Shown here piece after piece: positions 25,901 to 31,496 of a stretch of DNA of 64,000 bases. The notes below the pieces were generated by a model. It saw only the letters and a program-made list of their open reading frames with translations, was not told where the DNA came from and did not search any database. Source of the DNA: Qipengyuania pelagi (lineage in GTDB: Bacteria > Pseudomonadota > Alphaproteobacteria > Sphingomonadales > Sphingomonadaceae); assembly GCF_009827295.1 (NCBI RefSeq), contig NZ_WTYD01000002.1:124001-188000 (forward strand), written 5' to 3'. Positions within the stretch are counted from its first letter, which is position 1, and each line of letters begins with the position of its first letter. A program made the translations under genes and the position numbers.

Positions 25901-27130
25901 GACCAGCTGGCTAATGCCGATCGCTTCTACACGACCAATGGGCTCAACCAATACACGCAGGTGGGATCGGTCCCGACGGGCTATGACGCACGCGGCAATC
26001 TGACGAGTTCGGGCAGCGACGCGTTTGGCTATTCGAGCGAGAACTTCCTGACGAGCTATTCGCATCCGACAGGATCGGGATCGCTGGTCTACGATCCGAT
26101 CGGGCGGCTCTATCGCTATACCGGCCCGTCGACAGACACCCGCTTCGCCTATGACGGGGTGGACATGATCGCCGAATATAACGGCGCCAACCAGATGATG
26201 CGCCGCTACGTCCACGGGCCCGGCGTCGACAATCCGCTGGTCTGGTACGAAGGGGGAGGCACAGGCGACCGCCGCTACCTCCACACCGACGAGCGCGGCT
26301 CGGTCACCGCCGTCTCGAACGCCTCGGGCGCACTGCTCGGCATCAACAGCTACGACGAATACGGCATTCCGGGCGGCGCGGGACTTGGTCGGTTCCGCTA
26401 TACGGGTCAGACCTGGTTGCCCGAGGTCGGCCTATACTATTACAAAGCCCGTATGTACTCGCCCACCCTCGGCCGGTTCATGCAAACCGACCCGATCGGC
26501 TACGCCGATGGGATGAATATGTACAATTATGTGGGTGGGGATCCGGTGAATTTTTCGGATCCATTCGGGCTATTCACATGCAAGATGAATGGGAAAACCT
26601 ATGTTCCGAAAGACGGTGCAACCGTTGAGGCGGCTCAGGAAGAATGTGAAGCGAAAGGCGGCACATGGAGCAATACTATCGAAGTTAGGCCCGGCGGTGG
26701 AACTTCAGATCCTATGGGTTATGGAGAGTTATTTGGCAGATACGCTAGCGGTCTGGGCGGAAGCAGCGGGTCGGCGCCTCCGCCGCCAAATGCACTCCCC
26801 TGCAACGCCGCTGGGTGCATTGATCCTGATCCATCTTCATGGGATGGTACTCCTCCACCCTTAGCAGCTAATGGTTGCGGGACTGGATCCGGTGATTTGA
26901 TACCCGACATCTTCAAATCCTGCTCTTCTCACGACATTTGCTACGGCACCCTTGGAGCAAGTAAAAGAAATTGCGACACTCGATTTTTAGTTGGTATGGC
27001 TATTGAATGCACGGTACAAAGTCCCATCTGCAAAGGCGCAGCAATAACTTATTACGCAGCTGTTAGGTATTTTGGCAACAAGGCTTACGAAGATGCCCAA
27101 AATGAGGCGCTCTGGAGAAGTAAAAAATAG
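22970..27130 (+). CDS. Secreted RHS-repeat polymorphic toxin with phospholipase A2-like tip
   Basis: 1386 residues. A Sec signal peptide covers about the first 27 residues (RIGLLASTILCAGLSAPIAA). Many YD repeats (for example YDAFDRLSQTQFPYAGS) fill residues ~350-1100 and would build the hollow RHS shell. The RHS core ends at DPFGL (1197-1201). The variable tip, residues 1202-1386, starts with a Gly/Pro-rich linker and ends with NGCGTGSGDLIPDIFKSC and C1318-S-S-H1321-D1322-I-C1324-Y, the phospholipase A2 catalytic His-Asp and Cys pattern. The tip is AT-rich compared with the core. The predicted role is a contact toxin that attacks membranes. AGGGGATC precedes the ATG. Confidence 0.9.
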   Translation: MKLSNARAARIGLLASTILCAGLSAPIAAQKLAAPVEPWVATDENGVDLTNGRYYLDILEGSIGSGDGAIAMVRYYGDTGLQDNWTGTLQLSNNGTVATVSLGKISEKFTDTGSGWVSAKANGGTLSGYGGSWTYRSPQGVEITYNSPSSMSFYPNTPSQYGGPGCSTDGDSCGLPVEVRRPNGVVYSLNWDLYTNCYQNGQPVLPGEGFGGGLEGNAEDCYTPFRLFTVTSNADYTMLFTYETNQSNDHSGFPPQSYYNRKTVEFFNTSSGPGSAGSQTVTYQRPASNVLVIANSQSGDWRITNNGANLSIQKPGRSSETLFVTRDSTNKVTSVTDDGATTNYSWSSSGGNTVVAKSDASGGDGQVVTNPSVGRPGTVTDARGASVTNTYYPSGLLQRTTYPEGNYMHYHRDARGNVTRTQIVGKTGGEINTYAGFGLDCGPYPVACNKPTYTVDARGKQTDYYYNGTPRLTEVRGPADASGQRPTTSFEYTVIDGKHKLTRQRECSSAASCSGSADERVTTLQYDSKGRYPVSVTVASGNGAIVSTSQFTYDARGNVLTVDGPLPGSGDTSYHFYDQRDRRRGTIGPDPDGSGAMPRQAIRYTYDGAGQVLYADVGTTTGTAEGNLDGMTVRQRVENIIDANGRRVQQRLVSGGQIYSLTQYSYDAQNRLDCVAVRMNPATYASLPGACSLATQGSQGPDRITRYHYDGDDRIVRVESGVGTAEVGNDYVATFTLNGLTQTLTDGESNRTTYVYDAFDRLSQTQFPYAGSKNASNPNDYEQLGYDNAGNVTSRRQRDGQVITYGYDALNRLTAKDLPGSESDASYAFDLMGRLTQAVLNGQTLSFGHDALGRNTSQSGPYGTTSYQYDAAGRRTRMTWADGFYVTYDYLDDGSIRYLREYGGTALATWNYDSAGDPSFITFANGTTQSVAFDPVGRLGSLVTDLAGSNGDNTRGFSYNPASQIAQTTQSNDSYNFDQLANADRFYTTNGLNQYTQVGSVPTGYDARGNLTSSGSDAFGYSSENFLTSYSHPTGSGSLVYDPIGRLYRYTGPSTDTRFAYDGVDMIAEYNGANQMMRRYVHGPGVDNPLVWYEGGGTGDRRYLHTDERGSVTAVSNASGALLGINSYDEYGIPGGAGLGRFRYTGQTWLPEVGLYYYKARMYSPTLGRFMQTDPIGYADGMNMYNYVGGDPVNFSDPFGLFTCKMNGKTYVPKDGATVEAAQEECEAKGGTWSNTIEVRPGGGTSDPMGYGELFGRYASGLGGSSGSAPPPPNALPCNAAGCIDPDPSSWDGTPPPLAANGCGTGSGDLIPDIFKSCSSHDICYGTLGASKRNCDTRFLVGMAIECTVQSPICKGAAITYYAAVRYFGNKAYEDAQNEALWRSKK
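25975..26572 (+). repeat. RHS core repeat, copy A (inside the full-length gene)
   Basis: About 598 bases ending exactly at the DPFGL codons. It matches 29346-29943 (copy C, same spacing, no net gaps) and its last ~535 bases match 27383-27920 (copy B), at very high identity by eye. The three copies diverge completely after DPxGL. They are the homology that would let tips be exchanged by recombination. Confidence 0.9.
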
Positions 27131-27140
27131 GATAAAAAGT

Positions 27141-27362
27141 GTGAGAAAACTTCTTTTAATGTCTGCTTTGATATTTATTAGCCTTTTTTGGGCCGCATTC
27201 GGTGCTGCTTGGGGTGGCGCAGGATTTTTAGAGTCATACCGGATTAAAAGTCCAGAATATCCTGAAGATTATGCAGTTTTTGTTATATCAATTACAATTC
27301 TTTACGCTCCCCTTTTTTATTTTATTTATCTGGCAATTTGCTTCCTGCGAAACGCTGATTAG
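27141..27362 (+). CDS. Small two-helix membrane protein, candidate immunity gene for the PLA2-like tip
   Basis: 73 residues from GTG at 27141, ten bases after the RHS stop, with AGGA upstream. A longer in-frame start at 27102 would overlap the toxin end. Two membrane helices are visible (LLLMSALIFISLFWAAFGAA and FVISITILYAPLFYFIYLAI). The base composition is much more AT-rich than the core genome. Position directly after a polymorphic toxin suggests immunity; a membrane-embedded inhibitor would suit a periplasmic membrane-attacking phospholipase, but this is inference only. Confidence 0.6.
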   Translation: MRKLLLMSALIFISLFWAAFGAAWGGAGFLESYRIKSPEYPEDYAVFVISITILYAPLFYFIYLAICFLRNAD

Positions 27363-27395
27363 CTTTAATTTGGGACTTTCCATTGCGAGAATTTT

Positions 27396-28538
27396 TTGAC
27401 GAGCTATTCGCATCCCAACGGCTCGGGCCAGCTGGTCTACGATCCGGTCGGGCGGCTCTATCGCTATACCGGTCCTTCAACCGACTACCGTTTCGCTTAT
27501 GATGGTGTCGATCTGATCGCGGAATATAACAGCTTCAACCAGATGCTGCGCCGCTACGTCCACGGGCCCGGCGTGGACAATCCGCTGGTCTGGTACGAAG
27601 GCGCGGGCACAGGCGATCGCCGCTACCTCCACACCGACGAGCGCGGCTCGGTCACCGCCGTCTCGAACGCCTCGGGCGCGCTGCTCGGCATCAACAGCTA
27701 CGACGAATACGGCATCCCGGGCGGCGCGGGACTTGGTCGGTTCCGCTATACGGGTCAGACCTGGTTGCCCGAGGTCGGCCTATACTATTACAAAGCCCGT
27801 ATGTACTCGCCCACCCTCGGCCGGTTCATGCAAACCGACCCGATCGGCTACGCCGATGGGATGAACATGTATAATTATGTCGGCGGGGATCCGGTGAACA
27901 GGATCGATCCGACAGGGCTGGACACAATTGTTGTCAAAGGCAAACGATTGGAGGAGGAAGACGTATGCTCAGTCGCCGACGGATGTTATTCTCGTGAGGA
28001 ATTTTACGCTTGGGTAAGGTTGCAGCCAGGTCTTGGTGATTACGTCCTTCCCGACCGGTTCAATGGGTGGGAATTCCTAACTGTCGCAATTGAGCCAGAC
28101 GAAGAAGAGGAAGATGTGCCATGCGCTCTTAATGTAGGCCTCATATCTTTAGGAACCGGTTTCACTATATTTTTAGGACGCGTTGGCTTTACTGGTAACG
28201 TCGAATTTGGTGTTACGCATGGTGCACATTCAAATGGGCAAATTTTTGCCCGGGCGAGTATCGCGGGCATGATGGGGCTAGGCCTATATGGGGGTGTAGG
28301 ATACAATGGGACGATTGGAGCGTCTCGATCACACTTAGCAAGTGGTCATACGGAAGACACCATGCTCGCAGTGGGCGCGGCGGCGGGTAGCGGAGGAGAG
28401 ATCATGACGTCAACTGGTCCTGGTGGCCGCCCTGTCGACCCAAGCTTGACTGGAAGTGCGCGGGCTGGACTTGGAGGATATATTGGAAATGGCGGCAGGC
28501 ATTCGTGGACTGCAATCTTAGGAGAAACGGGATGCTAA
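27396..28538 (+). CDS. Orphan RHS C-terminal cassette B (5'-truncated)
   Basis: 380 residues in frame, beginning in mid-core at [10 protein letters not shown] (homology from 27383), with no signal peptide and only TTG as a possible start; it is probably silent. The core half is nearly identical to copy A and ends at DPTGL (27920). The new tip (~205 residues) starts [20 protein letters not shown], has an acidic DEEEEDVPC stretch, then a Gly-rich section ([23 protein letters not shown]) and ends GETGC. I recognise no catalytic motif; a pore or membrane-acting tip is possible. It is followed one base later by a small membrane gene. Confidence 0.75.
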   Translation: MTSYSHPNGSGQLVYDPVGRLYRYTGPSTDYRFAYDGVDLIAEYNSFNQMLRRYVHGPGVDNPLVWYEGAGTGDRRYLHTDERGSVTAVSNASGALLGINSYDEYGIPGGAGLGRFRYTGQTWLPEVGLYYYKARMYSPTLGRFMQTDPIGYADGMNMYNYVGGDPVNRIDPTGLDTIVVKGKRLEEEDVCSVADGCYSREEFYAWVRLQPGLGDYVLPDRFNGWEFLTVAIEPDEEEEDVPCALNVGLISLGTGFTIFLGRVGFTGNVEFGVTHGAHSNGQIFARASIAGMMGLGLYGGVGYNGTIGASRSHLASGHTEDTMLAVGAAAGSGGEIMTSTGPGGRPVDPSLTGSARAGLGGYIGNGGRHSWTAILGETGC

Positions 28539-28539
28539 A

Positions 28540-28764
28540 ATGACAACAAATCCATCGCAATACGCGGGTATACTTCATTCAATGAAGTTGGCATCTATAG
28601 GATTAACAATAGTAGCATTTTTATTTTTTGTTAAATATCTCTCAAATATTGATAAAAGTAATCTGCGAGATGCCCTTATCGTTTCTGGGATGGCTTTCCT
28701 ATCTTGGATTATGGTTTTCACATTTAAATTATTGAGGAATTTTCTCTCTAGGATTAACCTATAA
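28540..28764 (+). CDS. Small two-helix membrane protein, candidate immunity gene for cassette B
   Basis: 74 residues; the ATG comes one base after the stop codon of cassette B. Two membrane helices (LASIGLTIVAFLFFVKYLSN and ALIVSGMAFLSWIMVFTFKL) with a short charged loop. AT-rich like the tip before it. It has no visible similarity to the small gene after the PLA2-like tip beyond size and topology. The pairing with cassette B suggests immunity. From 28765 to 28983 I see no gene. Confidence 0.6.
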   Translation: MTTNPSQYAGILHSMKLASIGLTIVAFLFFVKYLSNIDKSNLRDALIVSGMAFLSWIMVFTFKLLRNFLSRINL

Positions 28765-28983
28765 TTTCATGAAGAAACAGTGGTCGTAGCCCGGAATTGC
28801 AGATTTCGAAGCGCATTAAACATTTCATATCATAAACATCAAAGATTTCTTCATTTTGAGTTTTTGATAACTGTGCGGTCTTGATGGGCTTTCCATGTTG
28901 ATGTTGCCGCTTGCATCTGTAAGCGAGCGAACGATAAGCATCGCTTTTGGCCACACCTTACTGCCGGGAAAGTAGCCAACGCG

Positions 28984-29079
28984 GGGACGCTTTCGGGTAT
29001 TCGAGCAGAACTTCCTGACGAGCTATCTGCATCTAATTAGCTCCGGCCAGCCGGTTCACGACGAGATCGGGCGGCTCGG
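28984..29079 (+). pseudogene. RHS core relic 1
   Basis: The stretch GACGCTTTCGGGTATTCGAG and the following AACTTCCTGACGAGCTAT match the core repeat (copy A around 26020-26060) with several substitutions and stops. After GGGCGGCTC it jumps to a later part of the core, as if bases between two GGCTC words had been deleted. It leads straight into the first copy of the virB3 leader repeat. Confidence 0.7.
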
Positions 29080-29090
29080 TGAGAAGGCCT

Positions 29091-29328
29091 CGCTAAACAT
29101 CGCATTCGGACCCATCTGCGTCCGCCCCTCACTTGTAATCGCGCCCATTTTCCTGAAGCCAACGCTCACACCTAACGGGAGGGTCGCCGGACAATCATGG
29201 CCGAGCAGATACGCCGGGATACGCTGTTCACTGCGCTCACGCGGCCGCAGATGTTTGTGGGGGTGACCTACAGCTTCTTCGTCATCAACGCCGTGATCGC
29301 GGTCGAGCTGTTTCTGATCTTTCGCGCC
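29091..29328 (+). repeat. 238-bp direct repeat, copy 1: virB3 leader and 5' end
   Basis: Matches 31103-31340 at a constant offset of 2012 bases with no net gaps and about nine identical bases in ten. It spans the 106-base leader and the first 44 codons of virB3. The differences show that the duplication is not brand new. Between the two copies lie cassette C, its partner gene and RHS relic 2. Confidence 0.88.
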
Positions 29329-29334
29329 GGGTAG
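29197..29334 (+). pseudogene. Truncated virB3 fragment
   Basis: 45 codons, MAEQIRRDTLFTALTRPQMF then VGVTYSFFVINAVIAVELFL and IFRAG, then TAG. It equals the N-terminus of the intact virB3 at 31209 with one or two changes and breaks off exactly where the direct repeat ends. The TAG touches the ATG of cassette C (29335). It is either dead or a short leader peptide that brings the virB promoter and ribosome site to the cassette. Confidence 0.8.
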
Positions 29335-30477
29335 ATGCAGCTTCCAACGGGCTATGACGCGCGAGGCAATCTGACGAGCTCGGGCAGCGACGCGTTTGGC
29401 TATTCGAGCGAGAACTTCCTGACGAGCTATTCGCATGCGACAGGATCGGGATCGCTGGTCTACGATCCGATCGGGCGGCTCTATCGCTATACCGGCCCGT
29501 CGACAGACACCCGCTTCGCCTATGACGGGGTGGACATGATCGCCGAATATAACGGCGCCAACCAGATGATGCGCCGCTACGTCCACGGACCCGGCATCGA
29601 CAATCCACTGGTCTGGTACGAAGGCGCGGGCACAGGCGATCGCCGCTACCTCCACACCGACGAGCGCGGCTCGGTCACCGCCGTCTCGAACGCCTCGGGC
29701 GCACTGCTCGGCATCAACAGCTACGACGAATACGGCATTCCGGGCGGCGCGGGACTGGGCCGGTTCCGCTATACGGGACAGACCTGGTTGCCGGAGCTCG
29801 GCCTCTACTATTACAAAGCCCGTATGTACTCGCCCACCCTCGGCCGGTTCATGCAGACCGACCCGATCGGCTACGCCGATGGCATGAACATGTACAATTA
29901 CGTCGGTGGGGATCCGGTGAACTTTACGGATCCATTTGGTTTGTGCGAAAACGAGATTTCTTGGACTATTATGATTCCGACGGGTTCGTTAGACGATGAT
30001 GGAAGAATCACCGTCTCATTTCGGAAAGAAACTTACAGTCAATGCATTAACAACACCGGCATTCCGCTACCAGGTCCGATCGCGAGCCTCGTGCAGACAC
30101 TTGCAGATACCGCATCAAACCTCTCAAAGCTTACAGCGATTGAGGGAATCAGTTTTGTCTGTTCGTTAAAAAGAGAAGGGGGAGAAACCAAGTCCGGACC
30201 AACTTATGGCGACAAGCCTAAAGAAGGAAAAGGTAAGGTGTTGAGTGGCCTCCCAGGAGGAAAATCCGCAGCGGTTGCGCACTTTCTCGCTCTCAACCTA
30301 AGGAATGGAGGAATAGTGACTCCTGGAGGAAAAGCCAAAAATGCATTGTTAACAAGTTCAGCGGGCTTCACTCTGCGTCAAAATAGCGGAGAAAATTTTA
30401 GCATAGATATCGAAGCAGGCGCGTTGGAAGATGCGAAATACGAGAATGTACACTTTAACCCTGTCGATGGATGTTGA
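29335..30477 (+). CDS. RHS C-terminal cassette C, fused to a virB3 leader
   Basis: 380 residues from ATG at 29335, directly after the TAG of the virB3 fragment. Residues from TGYDARGNLTSSGSDAFGYS to DPFGL (29943) repeat the RHS core of copy A nearly exactly. There is no signal peptide. The new tip of about 178 residues begins CENEISWTIMIPTGSLDDDG and later has SFVCSLKREGGETKSGPTYG and a GLPGGKSAAVAHFLALNLR segment; I recognise no toxin family. Unlike cassette B it has an ATG and sits behind a copy of the virB leader, so it could be expressed. AT-rich tip. Confidence 0.75.
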   Translation: MQLPTGYDARGNLTSSGSDAFGYSSENFLTSYSHATGSGSLVYDPIGRLYRYTGPSTDTRFAYDGVDMIAEYNGANQMMRRYVHGPGIDNPLVWYEGAGTGDRRYLHTDERGSVTAVSNASGALLGINSYDEYGIPGGAGLGRFRYTGQTWLPELGLYYYKARMYSPTLGRFMQTDPIGYADGMNMYNYVGGDPVNFTDPFGLCENEISWTIMIPTGSLDDDGRITVSFRKETYSQCINNTGIPLPGPIASLVQTLADTASNLSKLTAIEGISFVCSLKREGGETKSGPTYGDKPKEGKGKVLSGLPGGKSAAVAHFLALNLRNGGIVTPGGKAKNALLTSSAGFTLRQNSGENFSIDIEAGALEDAKYENVHFNPVDGC

Positions 30478-30480
30478 GAA

Positions 30481-30852
30481 ATGAGTTTTTCTATTTATTC
30501 CAGCTCATTGTTAATTCCAAATAGCCTTAGTTCCGGAGAATACGTACAAAGTATTGTTTTAAAAGAACACATATTTTACAGGCTGGAAATTACTTTTGAA
30601 ATGTCTGAAATCGGCGAGATGCACTCATTGAAGATATTCAAATCAAATAGTGAGAATAGTTACATATTGGAAGAAGGAGATTATAGGATGTTGGAAATTG
30701 ATGGTGTGGAAATATGTACAGACTTTATTTTAAGTGAGGCTCCTTTTGTCCCAGCCATTGATGGAGTGCGCTTTGTGAAAGATGATAAGGTGGTAGCGAA
30801 GTGGTTTTTTGATGGTAAGGACGCAGCTGATCATTTCCGATTTGAGTTTTGA
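30481..30852 (+). CDS. Candidate immunity protein for cassette C
   Basis: 123 residues, acidic, no signal peptide and no membrane helix, starting three bases after the cassette C stop. Segments such as YRLEITFEMSEIGEMHSLKI and ILEEGDYRMLEIDGVEIC suggest a beta-rich cytoplasmic protein. It is strongly AT-rich (ATA, TTA and AAA codons), unlike the neighbouring virB genes. A soluble partner implies that the tip of cassette C acts in the cytoplasm, in contrast to the two membrane partners of the other tips. Function is inferred from position only. Confidence 0.65.
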   Translation: MSFSIYSSSLLIPNSLSSGEYVQSIVLKEHIFYRLEITFEMSEIGEMHSLKIFKSNSENSYILEEGDYRMLEIDGVEICTDFILSEAPFVPAIDGVRFVKDDKVVAKWFFDGKDAADHFRFEF

Positions 30853-30902
30853 TATGCGATCCAAGCTACTCCCGCCTCTAGCTCTTCGGCTTGCGATCCG
30901 AT

Positions 30903-31094
30903 GGGGGGCTGTCACTGCATAGGCCCTTGGCCGACGTCTTCTTCGCTTATGGCAGGATGGATATGATCGCCGGCTTAAACGGCGCGAACCATATGTTGCG
31001 TCACCGCGTCCAAGCCTCCAACCTTAATAATCCGGTAGTTTCGTTCGAAGTTGCTAGTGTCGCCACCTCCACACAGACGAACATAGCTCGGACG
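30903..31094 (+). pseudogene. RHS core relic 2
   Basis: In frame it still reads FFAYGRMDMIAGLNGANHML and LNNPVVSFEVASVATSTQTN, decayed forms of the core's FAYDGVDMIAEYNGANQMMR and [10 protein letters not shown]. It is clearly older than copies A, B and C, and ends at the same point as relic 1, directly before the virB3 leader repeat. It shows that RHS DNA bordered virB3 before the latest rearrangement. Confidence 0.75.
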
Positions 31095-31102
31095 AGAAGC
31101 GT

Positions 31103-31340
31103 CGCTAAACATCGCATTCGGACCCATCTGCGCCCGCCCCTCGCTTGTAATCGCGCCCGTTTCCTTGAACCTTCCACCCACACCTGACGGGAGGGTCGTC
31201 GCACCATCATGGCTGAGCAGATACGTCGCGATACGCTGTTCACTGCGCTCACGCGGCCGCAGATGTTTGCGGGGGTGACCTACAGCTTCTTCGTCATCAA
31301 CGCCGTGATCGCGGTCGAGCTGTTTTTGATCTTTCGCGCC
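31103..31340 (+). repeat. 238-bp direct repeat, copy 2: intact virB3 leader and 5' end
   Basis: Second copy of the repeat at 29091-29328. The first 106 bases are the leader of the virB operon and should hold its promoter; the rest is the start of virB3. GACGGGAGG lies upstream of the ATG in both copies. Confidence 0.88.
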
Positions 31341-31496
31341 TGGTGGGTGCTGCTGGTGGCGCTCGTGGTGCATGGGGCGGGCCTGCTCGCCTGCCTCAAC
31401 GAGCCGCGCTTCTTCGACCTCTGGATCACGCGGATGCGCACGTGTCCGCGCGTGAAAAACCACGATCTCTGGCGATGCAATTCCTACCGCCCCTGA
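31209..31496 (+). CDS. virB3: Type IV secretion system protein VirB3
   Basis: 95 residues, the usual size. MAEQIRRDTLFTALTRPQMF and two membrane helices (FFVINAVIAVELFLIF, WWVLLVALVVHGAGLLACL) fit VirB3, an inner-membrane subunit that works with the VirB4 ATPase. The 3' end overlaps virB4 by 22 bases. It is the first gene of an eight-gene operon. Its 5' half is duplicated 2 kb upstream. Confidence 0.93.
   Translation: MAEQIRRDTLFTALTRPQMFAGVTYSFFVINAVIAVELFLIFRAWWVLLVALVVHGAGLLACLNEPRFFDLWITRMRTCPRVKNHDLWRCNSYRP

Noticed and set aside
23546..26284. Minus-strand frames inside the RHS gene (306, 354 and 206 codons)
   Set aside because: Mirror images of repetitive RHS coding sequence, repeated again opposite the cassettes; no start signals.
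28754..28954. 66-codon minus-strand frame after the cassette B partner gene
   Set aside because: No ribosome site, no recognisable similarity, and it ends in the AT-rich spacer; could be a decayed remnant but cannot be supported.
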